Assembly (NCBI RefSeq): GCF_037126465.1 | Contig: NC_088209.1 | Location: 1,488,001-1,552,000, forward strand | DNA length: 64,000 nt | DNA from: Ornithodoros turicata | Lineage: Eukaryota > Arthropoda > Arachnida > Ixodida > Argasidae | Direction of reading: 5' to 3' | Shown here: positions 1 to 11,292 of the stretch, one piece after another | Layout of the letters: every line of letters begins with the position of its first letter | How positions within the stretch are numbered: position 1 is the first letter of the stretch | The notes under the pieces: model-generated | The model's database searches: none | Told to the model about the DNA's origin: nothing | Seen by the model: only the letters and a program-made list of their open reading frames with translations | Position numbers and translations under genes: made by a program

Positions 1-499
1 CTAGAAACTTTAGTAGTGTTCACCCTCTAGGCATAAATGCGGAGCAGAGCATCCCATGAGACTGCTGTCTACTCAGCGATAGGTAATTGGAACAACCTGA
101 CCAGAACTCCGATATTATGTGAACGCAATGGCGATCGCTTGGAGCAGCCAGACGGAGCTCTTAGTTGGTGGTTGTTGGTGAATTAGAGGCACCTAAGGCA
201 CTGTTGGCAGGTTCGAACGCATCGAAGGCACGAAAATTTACATTTTTTAATTTTGTTGCCAGTAATTGGCTACTTTTCCGGAGAGAAGGAAAAAAAACGA
301 AAAGTAGTTCTTTTTTTTTTCCAAGAAATTTTCGTTTTTTTTTCTTTCCGTGGCCTCGTATCTCTAGTTATCTTACCCTTTGGGGATGGAGGTCCTGCAT
401 GGGAATTCCCTTCGACGGAGTTCCTTCGACGGCTGACCCCAGAGGTCAGCCGTACTCTGGTGACATTTCTACTCCCACTTCCTGCCAACCTCTGTAAAT
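1..499. other. Unassigned sequence at the window edge
   Basis: T-rich tracts (for example near 308-350) and no convincing coding region. The long minus-strand open frame at 270-779 is low in complexity and opposes the transposase relic that follows, so I treat it as chance. I see no other feature. Confidence 0.4.
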
Positions 500-1060
500 G
501 ATGGCGTCGCAGCCATCGCTCCAGAGAAATGGAAAGCGATAGACTTACAAGTGAAGTTAGCAATCCTCGAGGATGATCACCATGAAGCGAGGGTGACGTC
601 TGTCGTGCAAAAGTACGGCCAGTCAACAGTATCAACAATACTGCAGACTGAGGAGAAGCTGCAAAAAGAAGCAGCCAATGCGAGTGCGAAGCGCAAAAGA
701 ATTTGAGAATGAGCCTACGAAAAAATCCAAGACGCACTTTACACGTGGTTTTTTGACGTACAAAGCTGCAACATTCCAATCAGTGGCCTAGTGCTCATCG
801 CGAAAGCCAATACTTTTGTCTTTCTTCTTGAAGAAGGGGCTTCAAGCCATGCAGAGGTTGGCTTCAATGTTTTAAGGACCGATACAAAATGTTATACAGG
901 AAGATTGTTGACGAAAGTGCCTCTATGGACAGCTCTGGGAAGGCAGCGAGACATCTTTTACGGGTATGAAGAACGGGACATTTATAGTTGTGATGAAACT
1001 GGACTGTTTATAAGATGTTAACATATGCCTTCAAGGGGGAAGATTGCACAGCAAGGTGCG
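500..1060 (+). pseudogene. Tigger/pogo-type transposase relic, N-terminal part
   Basis: Decayed DNA transposase of the Tigger (pogo, Tc1/mariner superfamily) group, which moves a transposon by cut and paste into TA sites. Seen in sequence: a psq-type helix-turn-helix block (KLAILEDD, then KYGQSTVSTIL at about 609-641), a second block matching the CENP-B-type DNA-binding fold (AYEKIQDALYTWF), and the start of the DDE catalytic core, ending in YSCDETGLFIR at about 983-1015, whose Asp is the first catalytic residue of the family. After this only a short AFKGE match remains before stops accumulate. Frames are broken by stops near 705 and 1019. The rest of the catalytic core and the C terminus are missing or unrecognisable. 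The family call is good; the exact ends are uncertain. Confidence 0.75.
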
Positions 1061-2460
1061 ATTGACAGTGTTTCTTTGCACGAACATGGAACAAAGGGGG
1101 AAGACCACATCCCTGACTTGAAAGTAACACCGCTTATGACAGTGCAGTTTCTGAGCGCAGCACGGAGTGAGATGCACCAGACCACGATACAGCTTTCTGA
1201 AAGGAGGCTTTATTCCGCCAACTCCCGAAAGCTGCGAATTCAACACAGCTGTTGATATAGTGTCCACTGACCATGAGGATCAACGTCTGTCGCAATTGGT
1301 CCTAGATTCGAACTTGAGTCATACAGGGACTTGTTTTTAATGGTGACCAACAATGAGAATATTAAACCAGAGTTTCGGCAGTATGTCAAGGATCATGTTC
1401 CAGCAAATGGGAGCTTCAGGGGAACGAAACCACAAGTATTCAAACCTGAGGACGCGTGCAATTGATCTGCTCTGTGGCATTGAGAAGCATACCTTCTGTT
1501 GTTTGCAATATGTTCAAAGGCCTGACGAGACATTACAAATGTGCATGATGTCGTACATCAACAAAAACATAGAGTAGAAGCATCGAACAATCCCCAGAAT
1601 TCGCCTGCTTACCATCTTGCTGCTATGTCTCGAATCAGGCAGAGTACAAGAGAAGAAACATATTTATTCCACAAAGGAACATAGCGGCTGCAATAGAACC
1701 CTGCACGGACCGACTTTTCCGGGCGTGACCCGGCCAAGGCCGAACCTTAATGTTTTTATGCGGCCCGGCCCGGTGACTCAGCGCGTGCATCCCAGCCAGT
1801 ATTTCCAGACGTGACATAAGCGTTTCTGGCACTTATCGCAAAAATTTATAAGTACATTTATAAGAGGAGAAGACACAGTCGCAAACATACAAGAACTGTC
1901 GTTTTGACACCACAATAGCACGAGACCAAATTAAATCCAGGATGCACGCGGAGCACGTTACCATTACACTGCCAAGTTTTTGTAGATGTAGAGGATGCCG
2001 TCCACAAACTCCTCCCAATCCTTACCCCTCTCACCAAGCTTTGCGAACGTGTTTGTGAAAAACGTGACGAGTCAGGAGCAATGTAAAGTGGCTTTGAGAA
2101 TGTTATATAGGGTCAAATGATGCAAGCGTGTGACAATATGAAATAATTAGTCCTCCATTGCGTGGAATTAGCTGCGTGAGCCTTACTCTCGGAAACATGT
2201 TTGTCGGCCCATGCAGGGCTCTAGGCTGCAATGCACAAGTGGTACAGGCATCAACTGCCTACCTGAACCGGACTAGAATGAATGCATCCCCGCGCATGCT
2301 ACATGCTTTTGTGGTTGTGGGTAACACCCCCTAGAGAGAGCCTTTCATGAAAGTGCTCATTATCCCTTAGATTACGCAGCAGATAATCACAATAATACGC
2401 AACAATATATATATAACACTCTTCCCTTCAAATATAGTCTCTCAAATAGTCAGGTCTTCG
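1061..2460. other. Unassigned sequence upstream of, or intronic to, the CEP350 homologue
   Basis: No exon or transposase motif is recognised. The part to about 1600 may be worn-out Tigger DNA continuing from the relic before it. Around 1690-1790 there is a GC-rich stretch of repeated CGGCC/GGCCC groups. Open frames here are short and without family resemblance. Confidence 0.35.
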
Positions 2461-2464
2461 AGTC

Positions 2465-2705
2465 TGTCGAGTAGAACTCCTCAGACAGGATCACTGCTGC
2501 TTCCCGATGTGGTCAACGTGACATTTCCACAGAGACCCATCATCCAACAGTACTTGATAGGATATTGGCCCGGTGCATGATCTGACGCCCAGCCTCCGAC
2601 GTTGTCCCGCATTTGAGAAATTCTTAGCGAAAACAATATCTCCTGGACTGAAGGTTCATGCTGGATGATTATCTTGTGCCAACTGCTTTTGCTTATGCTG
2701 CTGCT
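2465..2705 (-). pseudogene. Gypsy-type retrotransposon integrase C-terminal fragment
   Basis: Minus-strand remnant of the tail of a Ty3/Gypsy pol polyprotein. Read in one frame it gives FSPGDIVFAKNFS, then a GP-Y/F-type module (SCTGPISYQVLLDDG) followed by LWKCHVDHIGKQQ and a stop. This order (GD-V, TGP-SY-V, W-RH-DHI) is the usual C-terminal part of chromovirus-like or arthropod Gypsy integrases, where it contacts DNA or chromatin. One stop interrupts the upstream part near 2664. No LTR was recognised near it, so it is a truncated fossil lying antisense to the host gene. Confidence 0.7.
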
Positions 2706-3051
2706 CAAGGTCCAAATTATCAGGGTGCACGCAATCCAGCGCAGTTTTTTTTAACATCAACTTAGAGACACTCTCCTGCGTCTCATGTTCTTATCGTTGA
2801 GCAAAATCCTGGTTCCTGCTCTTGAGCATTCATGCATGCTGTTTTTCAACCTGAATTTGCACGAATAGATATCTGTTGAAGCACAACCCTGGATTTTTAC
2901 TACTTTGAGTTTCAGAAGATATTTCCCGAAGACTTCTGGCCCTAGATTGCTAGAAAGAACACCTAAAGGAGTCTTCCGTAGTGTGTTCTTATCATGTTCA
3001 CGTGCATATACGTAGTTTTAAATACATACTTATTTTAGCTCGCAATTGTAG

Positions 3052-3203
3052 GGTTTTGAAGGAATGGCAGCAACACCTGGAAGAACGTAGGAAGAACGTC
3101 CAGGATCTTTTAAACTGGCGAGAACGGCTGAATAGTGAAGAAACTGCCGTGAGCACCTTGGAGCGTCAAGCTGTTGCTCTGTTAAAGGCTGCACCATCGA
3201 GGA
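3052..3203 (+). CDS. CEP350: CEP350 homologue, first exon visible in the window
   Basis: Internal exon of a centrosome-associated coiled-coil protein homologous to CEP350 (CAP350), which in vertebrates anchors microtubules at centrosomes and works with FOP/CEP43 in centriole and ciliary function. Translation (frame codon at 3053) gives LKEWQQHLEERRKNVQDLLN followed by WRERLNSEE and LERQAVALLKAA, matching the conserved helix of CEP350 that contains a W-K-RLD-EE core and a KQAL block. The acceptor is TTGTAG at 3046-3051; the donor is GTATGC at 3204. The exon starts with the last base of one codon and ends with the first base of another. The preceding exons, including the N terminus, lie outside the window or were not recognised. 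Confidence 0.75.
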
Positions 3204-4463
3204 GTATGCAAAATATTCATATTACTTATACATGTGGGCATGTTTTGCATTGCATTTCATAAAAATATAAATAACATTTGTGTACATACATGTGCCCTCT
3301 ATGGCTTTCATTTTCTCCCATGTGTGTACGGAGTGTGTTACTTGCTCTCTCTTTTCTAATTGACTCATTGATGCCTGCATGGGCGAAGGAAACCTTTTGG
3401 AATCGAGAAAATCACTCGCGTAACTCACTAATTTTCCCGTGAACCTTGTTTTTGTGTTGTAATTTCGCATTTGCTTTGCCATAATTTAGTTCCAAATGAT
3501 GATTGTGAGCGGAACAGGTGAAAGGAAAAGTTAGGTGCTCTAGGTGCACTGAGACAGGATTGAAATTTGCGTTTCTCTGCTTGTATCGCTTATGTGGGTT
3601 GGCTACTTGAAAGAGGCTAGTTAACACATGATGGTTTGGAAGCACGTGCTTGCTACTAAACTTAAACATTTCACAACCTGTGCTGTTCCGTACATATCTA
3701 CAAAGCCACTGTGTTAGTAAGAGAAATGACTCCAGTACACCATAGCGTTAAAGAAAATTTCTATACATTACCAGAACATAAAACACAAGAGAGATATTAA
3801 CACATTTGATTTGCTTGAAAATAAGCAGTAACACGAACAAGAGAACACAAAAGCAGTCAAGCACCATAACATAGAAATTTTATTTTCGTACAATCTCTGT
3901 GTGTATTAGGTATTTATCTAGCAAACCAAGCAAACAGTTTACTCCCAAAGATCTTTGGTGATGATGTTCAACAAAGAAAATGTTCCATTTTTCCATTTGT
4001 TCCATTTTCAGTTTCATGTAGTGGTTGCATTCTGCTACTGTTTCAGATAAGGCAGTTATCTCTCTCAAGACATCACAGGCCTTGGCTGCAACAGATGAAG
4101 CCTCCTCAGAACAACAGGAGACATCCAGTGACCAGAAAGGTGAAGGGTAAGGTATTCACCTCTTACTTGGCTGTGCAGCATTACTGTAATCCCGTATGGC
4201 AAGAAATGGCATCCAGAAATCCCAGGTTTTTATAGAAAAATATCCCTGGATTTCAGGTTTCTTTTTTCACATTTGGCAGTTACAGTACAGTAAATCATCG
4301 TTAACTTGAAGTCGTAAAATCCGGGAAAATTTTCGAGTCAACTGGGTTTCCAGATGAGCGTGATACCGAAATTTTCAACATGTGGCAGTGGCCAGTGCAA
4401 GAAAAAACAGCCATGCTTACCTTAAATAGCTGGTAATTTCATAAATTATTTATTTGATCGCTG
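3204..4463. other. CEP350 intron, first part
   Basis: AT-rich intron sequence with no recognised exon. Near 4287-4310 a CAGTAAATCATCGTTAACTT stretch looks like a terminal sequence of the Tigger element that follows, with a related sequence near 6730, but I could not define a clean inverted pair. Confidence 0.4.
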
Positions 4464-6290
4464 TCAGCTGACACTGAACAACGTTGTGATCCTTGTTTGT
4501 TTAGTGTCTGGTGCCAAAGGCGCGTCCTCCAGTACCTCCACGCACCGCATTAGGCAACCTTCTCCACTGCTACACTCAAATCTGTCGCGAAGCAGCGTCA
4601 GCATGTTCCTCGTCTCCGCCGCAGTCGGAACCTCTCGTGGCTCTTCGACGTCCTCTTGGGAATCTACTTCGTTCGTGTTATTCGAAGCTGCGCGAACAAA
4701 TCCCGCGTAGCTCATATCACCTGTAACCGGAACATCTTCATCATACAGCGCATACTCTTCAAAATTTACGCATTCGTCAATGTCATTTTCTTCAGTAAGG
4801 TGTAAGGTGGACCACATCTTTGCAAAGTTCATCGCACTCGCTCGAGTCTTTAACATGCGGCTCTGGTGAACGTGCAGCACGTGAAAAGCCGCCATGTGGA
4901 AAACAGTTCGCAACGGATACTGTAGGCACCTGCACCCAGGGATTGTGAATCAGATGCGTCAACCTCATTGGCCTTTCCGTTGTCGTATGACAGCAAAACA
5001 CGATAGAGTAAGCTCTTCCTGTACAGCTTTCGCGAGATCTCGATTACACCTTGGTCCATCAGCTGTAGTACGGATGTCACGTTGGGGGCAGGAACTACAA
5101 TCTGATGGCATCAAAGTTCTCAGTCTCGCCATGTCCGGGACAATCCTCCATAATGAAGAACACTTTGTGATTGTCCCTCGCAGATTTGTGGTCCACAGTG
5201 CACTCTTACAATAAAGCTGCTGTCATCCAAGCGATTTTGTTCGCCTATAGTGTGCATCTCTCGGTAGCCACGCGTCCCTGAAGCACACTGGGTTGCGTGC
5301 CTTTCCGATGATCAGAAGGGGCAACTTTTCTTCGCCAGCTGCCCTGGCTCCAAATGGAAGCGTGATCCTGTCTTTTCGCTCCCTTTGCCCCCATACGAGA
5401 GTCGCCCTTTGATGCGAAGGTTCGGCTCAGTAGCATCTTGTAGAACAAAGCTGCTTCATCCTGGTTGAAGATGTCCTTGTCACTGTATGAGTGGTGCAGT
5501 TCGACGAGCCGGTGATTTCGCCAGTTTGCCGCTGCAGCTCCATGAACTACCGGCCTCGGTGGCTCAGTCGGTAGCGTGTTCGCCTTCTGATCCCGAGATC
5601 GCGGGTTCGAACCCGGCCGAGGACGCCAGCAACTTGGTGGCAGGGTACGAGTTGCTTAGACACGCCGTCTTCTGCAAGGGACGTTAAATACGGGGTGCCG
5701 TGTGATGAGCTTTCATCGCACATTAAAGAACCCTCAGGTGGGCAAAAGCAATCCACAGACCTACCGCTGTGGCGTCGCTCATGATCTCAGTTGTCTCGCG
5801 ACGTAAACACCCAATTATTATTATTATTATTATTAAGCTCCATGAACCGCCCAACTTTCGCCATGTGTGGTCTTGGGCACCACGTTGTTCCTGGTTTTAA
5901 AACTGTCACACCATCCGTTGCTGCAGGCAAAATTCGTGTATCCCATCTGCAGGGCAAAGGCGACGGCGTCTTCCATCATCGTTGATCATGACACCGGTAG
6001 ATCTGCGGCCCTGGCGTTTTGCAGCGACAGCAGTAGCGCAGCTTCCACGTCCGGGAACTTTCAAGTTGTGCACCGTTTTCGCTTACTTGAAAGGCTCTGT
6101 TGGAAGCCATCAAGGACATTCTCGTTGTTCTTCCGGACTGTGGAAAGTGTGGACAAAGGGATGCCAAACTCTTTTGCGATGGTCGTCCTTGTCTTGCCTT
6201 CCTTTTCCACTTCCTCGATGGACGCATCCTTCTGTTTCAGTGTGAGGGTCTTGCACTGTCTGCACTGTGCCATAGCAATGTTCAGGGCAA
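4464..6290 (-). pseudogene. Tigger-type transposase, nearly full length but frameshifted
   Basis: Antisense, inside a CEP350 intron. Going from high to low coordinates: N-terminal psq helix-turn-helix (LTLKQKDASIEEVEKEGKT, then FGIPLSTLSTV, about 6255-6130); a CENP-B-type second DNA-binding block (FACSNGWCDSFKTRNNVV, near 5930-5860); the first catalytic segment (DEAALFYKMLL, near 5460-5425) with [20 protein letters not shown] following; the second catalytic segment (KVFFIMEDCPGHGETE, near 5170-5120); NVTSVLQLMDQGVIEI near 5080; and a C terminus closing with DTKQTRITTLF, a typical Tigger tail. In the second segment the usual LLDNCPAH reads as IMEDCPGH. Several frameshifts and a SINE at 5548-5835 break the gene. 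It cannot make an intact transposase. Confidence 0.85.
5548..5835 (+). mobile_element. tRNA-derived SINE inserted in the Tigger copy
   Basis: The 5' part is tRNA-like, with box A GGCTCAGTCGGTAGCG near 5561-5576 and box B GGGTTCGAACCC near 5603-5614; CCTCGG and CCGAGG pair as an acceptor-like stem. A tRNA-unrelated body follows (CAAGGGACGTTAAATACGGG near 5677), then a tail of ATT repeats (5814-5835). The flanks are 12-bp direct repeats, AGCTCCATGAAC, at 5536-5547 and 5836-5847, which is a target-site duplication from LINE-mediated insertion. The insertion lies inside the transposase frame, so it is younger than the Tigger copy. Confidence 0.9.
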
Positions 6291-7431
6291 CACCAATTCG
6301 CGGATGTTGGTGCAGTCGAAGGTGAAAGGTGCAACCGCGAAACGAAACTGGCAGAAACTGGCGCTGGCGCGTTCATACTCCTCTCTTCCTCTCTCCATGG
6401 TCATGGGGTTGTTATTCTGCCACGCGCTCGCACCTCCTCTCCAACTCGTGACTCAGAGTTGCAGAGGATTTACAAGCACTTGCCTTTGCAGTACGGCCTT
6501 AACGGTAGCAGCCTGCGTACAGTCATTAGCTTCTTTCCAACGGTCATTGCTTCGCGACGAAACTGAGAAGTGAAGGCAACAGAGTTTCTGCAGCACAGTT
6601 TACAGCATCCCCTCTTAGCTGCCAAGGCCTTGTCACGAGAACGAAATGAACATGTTGGTTCAGATTTTGTTCTATGCAAAATAAAATGTGTTTACGAAAT
6701 ATAATGTTTCGTCCACTTTTATCACATTGCAGTGCAATTTCGTTAATTTGAAGTCTCTTAATTCAAACAGGGTCCTGTCAGAGTCATGTGTTTTTGAATG
6801 GGTGGAAATGCACGGTAATCCGAACATATGAACGCGCATAACAGTTTATTCGAGTGAGATTATCAGCCCACGCCTGACTACGCGCAGTGGATTTTTAAGG
6901 GGACGAAGGCCATTCGCGTTGATAACACTGACAACAAAAATGCACGAGCGACAGCTGATGTTGACATTCACAATTGGGTTGTCTTGCAAACGGTGTTGAC
7001 AGAGTCGTGACTGAATATCTGAATGCAGCCACGTATAACGAGCATTTTCTATGCTGGAATATTTTGGTGCTTACCCGTACATAAAAATTTTGGACGACTG
7101 AGTATCTCATATTTCTGGTGTCCACAGACATGCTGATCTGTGACACATGTCCCATGCAGCTAATATGCCCTGTCGTACGTTCATTCACAACAGCTCCATT
7201 TAGTTCCTCCTCTTGACTCAACTCCACTTGATTCAAACAATCCTTTCGGGATTCTACTTTACCTGGCACGTTCTCATGGAGATGAGACTGAACAATCAAT
7301 GAATGAATGTTTACGACTTCACGATTTTTTTTTTTTTTATCGTTATAAGTTAAGGAAATATGGATGCACACTGAATGGCTGTCCAACTTATGTATTTGCT
7401 ACTTGCAGCGAAATTCAACTTCCTGTCACAG
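6291..7431. other. CEP350 intron, last part before the second visible exon
   Basis: No recognised coding sequence. A CAGTGCAATTTCGTTAATTT stretch near 6730 resembles Tigger-family ends. A T-run at 7326-7339 precedes the exon. The minus-strand open frame at 6895-7386 is without family resemblance. Confidence 0.35.
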
Positions 7432-7632
7432 AGGGAAGATTGACATCCGCCATCGTAAATACCTCATCTTCGACAGAGGATGCAAAATCTGAGTCTCCAC
7501 GGAAGCAGCCTTTTCAACAAGAACACCTTCCACCAGGCCGAGGCCCTCTAATCAAGAATCCTCCGTTTTCAAGGTTGAAAGGACGCCGAGATTCAAGTGG
7601 TTCCGAGGATTCTTTTAACGTGTCCTACTCAG
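7432..7632 (+). CDS. CEP350: CEP350 homologue, serine-rich linker exon
   Basis: Exon following the helical block. The translated part is Ser/Pro/Arg-rich and ends SGSEDSFNVSYS, which aligns with the W-S-DES-S-S motif of vertebrate CEP350 just before its next coiled coil. With acceptor CACAG ending at 7431, the exon starts with two codon bases, as the upstream exon requires. An alternative acceptor, TTGCAG ending at 7408, is stronger by eye but would not fit the upstream phase unless an exon was missed between 3204 and 7408. The donor is CAG/GTGAGG at 7633, leaving one codon base. Confidence 0.65.
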
Positions 7633-8499
7633 GTGAGGTCATGTAAGAAGTAACAGCGAACAGTCAACTTTTCTTGGGTCTCTCTACTGATACCACGCTT
7701 CTGTTGATGATGCAGTATGTTACACACAGCGTAAACCCTTGGCATTAAGCTTTGTGGTTTTCCTCGCTAAGCAGAGCCAAGCGCTTTCTTGCTTGTTATC
7801 ACGATTCATTATCTGTCGGAAATGCTGGAAACACGGGCGTGTAATAATTTGCCATAATGCTGAAATAGAAAGGAAATCCGGAAGAACATATTGTAGACGT
7901 GAACATGACCTTAAGTCAGAGGACAGTAAATAGGCACGACACCCACTCTGAAAAGTCAAACCAGCAAATGGCAAACACTTTGGGAACGGGGCTGAAACAT
8001 ACCAGTAGAGCGAGGAGGCTACCAGTCTGACAACTTGTACAAGAGGACAATTGTCCTCTCATACAAGCAACTCGTGCAGCCTGTTGAAGAAGCGATGAAA
8101 GAAGATTCCAGCATGGTTCTTGACAACTGTTTTTTTGCAGAAGATCAGTGGTGTGGTGTACATTGCATCGCATAGCCTAAACTTTATCACTTAGTTAAAG
8201 GTTACATGACTAACTTCAGGCACATACGAGGAACACACTTTAATGGTGGTTACAAATGTTACAACCATGGGTTAAGAGGGTGGGGGAAGACGGTGGGCAC
8301 CGATGACTAGACCCTGGATGTGCGGGACAAAAATTACTGAAATTGGGACAAAAGTGGGACAGGAAACTCTGAAGAACCGGGACAGTGCACCCGTCTCTGC
8401 TTTTATCAGCTTTAGAGTATTTTAACTTCTTTTACATCACCAAAACCAGCAGTCTGTTGCATTGAAGGTTATGGTCAGGAACATCTCAAGCTTTCTTTT
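7633..8499. other. CEP350 intron sequence, no gene seen
   Basis: No exon recognised. Near 8305-8400 GGGAC-rich direct words (CGGGACAAAAATT, TGGGACAAAAGTGGGACAGG) may belong to the end of the hAT copy that follows. Nothing else is supported. Confidence 0.35.
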
Positions 8500-8750
8500 T
8501 TTCTGTTTGTTTGTTTTTGCCCAGGCTTTGTCTTTTCTCCGTTAACAAATTCTTCAAGTGTGAGAACGATCGCTCAACTTGTACAAAGACGAGAGGCAAA
8601 AATCTGAGTGCTAATTTTGCATCCACATCATATTCACCATTTAGAGTTCTTTGTCAACTCTGTGTCAGGGCTTTTGTCAAGCGACTTACGAAGCTTGTCA
8701 TTCACTGGTCCGTCCCAATTTATTTGATGCCAAATCAGAGACTTCAAACT
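8500..8750 (-). pseudogene. hAT transposase relic, C-terminal dimerisation segment
   Basis: Minus-strand translation of about 8665-8505 gives YDVDAKLALRFLPLVFVQVE followed by RSFSHLKNLLTEKRQSLG. The VERSFS core followed by L-EKRQSL is the signature of the hAT-family C-terminal dimerisation region. Stops and a frameshift lie upstream. The copy continues on the far side of a nested MITE, at 10414 and above. Confidence 0.75.
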
Positions 8751-8751
8751 A

Positions 8752-10413
8752 CAGTCGAGCCTGTTTATTACGATCTTCGATAGAACGATAACTTTGATAT
8801 TGCGATCGAATTGTTGGTTCCCGTCAGCTCTCCCATTGAACTACAGTAGAATCTCGATGATACGAATCTCACGGGGTCGCGGAAAAAATTTGTATAATCC
8901 GAAATTCGTATCAAACGAATTAAACCAAAATAAAAATTGAGGCAAGAAATTAGACAGTGACTGTTCATTTTCCGTTACTGTCAATGAAAGAGGTCGGTTG
9001 TAACGCTTTTGTGTCTCCGTTTTTGGCCAATGCTGCCCAAATACGCGAGATGATTCAAAAGACGTAACACGTGCTTTTCACCCGCGAGTCGCGCGACAGT
9101 GGTCTAAAGCGAGCTTCTCCTAAAGCAAGCAGGCGTTAGGTGAAGCCGACTTGCGAAATGGTGACGCGTAATGTTGCTAGATGTCCTGATATGTTCCCTC
9201 CACTGGGTTCTGGGGTTCTGGTCGCTGTTTTCCGCCAGAGCGATGTCACACAGCTTCGCGGTTTATTGTTGCGAGAGGGGTAAAAAGGTCAAAACAGAGA
9301 TAAGGTGATAAGGTTCCGGGCCGTCCAATCCCTTTGATCTTATCTCCACCACCACCACCAAAAGGAAAGTCATTGCTTGCATTGCGCTACATGATGTAAT
9401 GGAGTTCGTGGTGAGGATCGCCCTCCCTTTTCGAAAGACGCGGCAGCATGACTCACGCGCTCTCGCGTCACGGGGAACGACCTCTGTCGCATCCTCGGCT
9501 CATTCGTATCATCCGTAAAGGCCAGATAACGCGTTCGTACCATCCGAACTCTAATACATGGGAAGAATAGGCATTCCGGCCGGGACTGGAAAACAATTCG
9601 TATCATCCCGAAATTCGTATCATCCGTGATCGTATCATCGAGATTCTACTGTACACGTTAACAAAACATCGATATAATGATCGCCGCGGAAGCGCTTGCT
9701 CGCATATTGCGATCGGAATTCTCCCGGCGGCCGGTAAAACGCATGAAAATTAGAAAGCAAGATTGCACCATTTCACTGAAAACAAATTACATTGGCATTC
9801 TCAAGAGCCTTCGCCTCCGTGCCCGCTAAAGTGAGAATGCAGTGCTTTTATCCGTGCATGACTGCCGGGGATTAGATGCATGCGTTGCAAGGCACGCGAC
9901 TTTGAAAGCGTGGGGGGGGGGGGGCTCGCGCGAAGTAGAGAACGTTGTTCCCTCTTAACATCGTTCTCTCGTCTTCAAGCTTTTTTTCTTGTTTTGCCGC
10001 GTGCTTGCTACGATGGCGTCCGAGGTTCCGAGACGCTTTTTGACGAGGAAAGACGCGTGGCTCGACCCTACGTTACATGCGCTCTACGGGTTTTGTACTG
10101 GTGCAAAACCGCATTGTGAAGTACCACCGCTTCGAAAACGTGTATTGGCAGACAGTTGTGTGTCACCACCCAAACACGCATCCACGGATTACCCGTGGCG
10201 GAGGCGCATTCACAGCTGCGTCAATTTAGAGCTAGATAAAATGCTTTTGTGCTCCCAACAAACGCGCATGTTCAGCGGCGTTCTGCTTGTGGCGATCTAC
10301 TTCGTTTACGCGAACCTGAACGGCAATTTCTCGAAAGCTCGTTTCTAACGATACTCTGATATAACGATCAGATTTCACGTTCCAGTCGATATTGTTATAA
10401 ACGGGCTCGACTG
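8752..10413. mobile_element. Outer TA-flanked MITE inserted in the hAT relic
   Basis: Terminal inverted repeats: left CAGTCGAGCCTGTTTATTAC at 8752, and the complement of the right end reads CAGTCGAGCCCGTTTATAAC. TA dinucleotides lie directly outside (8750-8751 and 10414-10415), as expected for Tc1/mariner-superfamily insertion. Subterminal ACGAT words repeat near both ends. No transposase is inside; 808 bp of its length is a second MITE. Without that insert it is about 850 bp. Confidence 0.85.
8844..9651. mobile_element. Inner TA-flanked MITE nested in the outer MITE
   Basis: An 808-bp element with inverted ends identical over at least 20 bp (CAGTAGAATCTCGATGATAC at both) and TA target duplications at 8842-8843 and 9652-9653. 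Subterminal repeats of the type ATTCGTATCATCC occur at both ends. No coding capacity. It is a non-autonomous Tc1/mariner-superfamily element and is younger than the element around it. Confidence 0.9.
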
Positions 10414-10640
10414 TACTGCTCAACATCAAGCTCAGCTGTTTCCGGGGCGATCAGACTCAAACATCTACCAAAACAAACACATGTACCGCAGGGTGAGGCT
10501 CGTGATTCTGCTCTGCCACACGATGCAGAGTGTGAGCAATGCAAGTAACATGCTTTAGGTTAGAAAAAGTGCTTTTGAGAGCTCGGAACGTTCCTTTCAT
10601 ATGTGAAGTTTGGTCAACCGTAATCAGTCTTTCATAGAGG
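10414..10640 (-). pseudogene. hAT transposase relic, part upstream of the nested MITEs
   Basis: Minus-strand translation of about 10605-10445 gives MKGTFRALKSTFSNL then HVTCIAHTLHRVAEQ. The H-TC-AH-LHRVAE pattern is a standard hAT catalytic-domain motif. It belongs to the same copy as the fragment at 8500-8750, split by the MITE at 8752-10413. Upstream parts (10640-11850) probably hold more decayed hAT sequence but I could not align them. Confidence 0.65.
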
Positions 10641-10882
10641 ACTCCTCCACAACCTCTGGTAAGTGTTCATGACTTCGAACTGAGTCGTACTACTGTTGGT
10701 TTCATCTACAGAGCTAACACTTAGGATTGCAGGCCGACAACAGCACCTGCGAAAAATGTAGCTCTCGTTCCTCACCCTTGTAAAAGTATCATTAACTGGT
10801 GAAAACTAGAGGCGTGCGAATATTCAAAATTCGAATACATATCTGCTTTAGCCAGGACGCTATCTACAAGCACTTAACTCAA

Positions 10883-11292
10883 CAGGGTGTCTACCAACCT
10901 GGAAAACCTGGAAACAGGCAATTGTCAGGGAATTTTGATGTAACTGGAAAAGTCAGGGGATATGACCAAAAAGCAGCTGAAGTCAGGGAAAATCGCAAAG
11001 AAGTGCCGTGATGATGCATGGCGAATCGCGAGTGACGACCGGTGGTTGAGCGACGATGTCACACAAATGTTACCACTAGGAGCAGTTCTCCAGTATGATA
11101 AGCTCCGAGGCAGAAAAATAGGATAGCCTCAATAATACTTAATAAATAGCCTGCATTATGTGGGATCTGTATAAAAACGTAGCACGATGCATCAAGTTCC
11201 CTTTTGTTTTTGTCAGGGAATTTGCTTCAAGTATTCGAGGAAAACCTGGAAAAGTAAGGGAATTTGAAGGCTGCAGTTTGGTAGACACCCTG
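10883..11292. mobile_element. MITE with CAGGGTGTCTACCAA inverted ends
   Basis: The left end CAGGGTGTCTACCAA at 10883 is matched exactly by TTGGTAGACACCCTG ending at 11292. Both subterminal regions contain CCTGGAAAA and GTCAGGG/GTAAGGG words. No coding sequence. No clear target duplication is visible, so the superfamily is left open; the CAG start and length would fit an hAT-like element. Confidence 0.75.

Noticed and set aside
270..779. 169-codon open frame on the minus strand
   Set aside because: It runs through A/T tracts (as KKTKISWKKKRTT) and opposes the Tigger relic; no family resemblance.
5551..5625. Functional tRNA gene
   Set aside because: The tRNA-like part is followed by a SINE body and tail and bounded by a target duplication.
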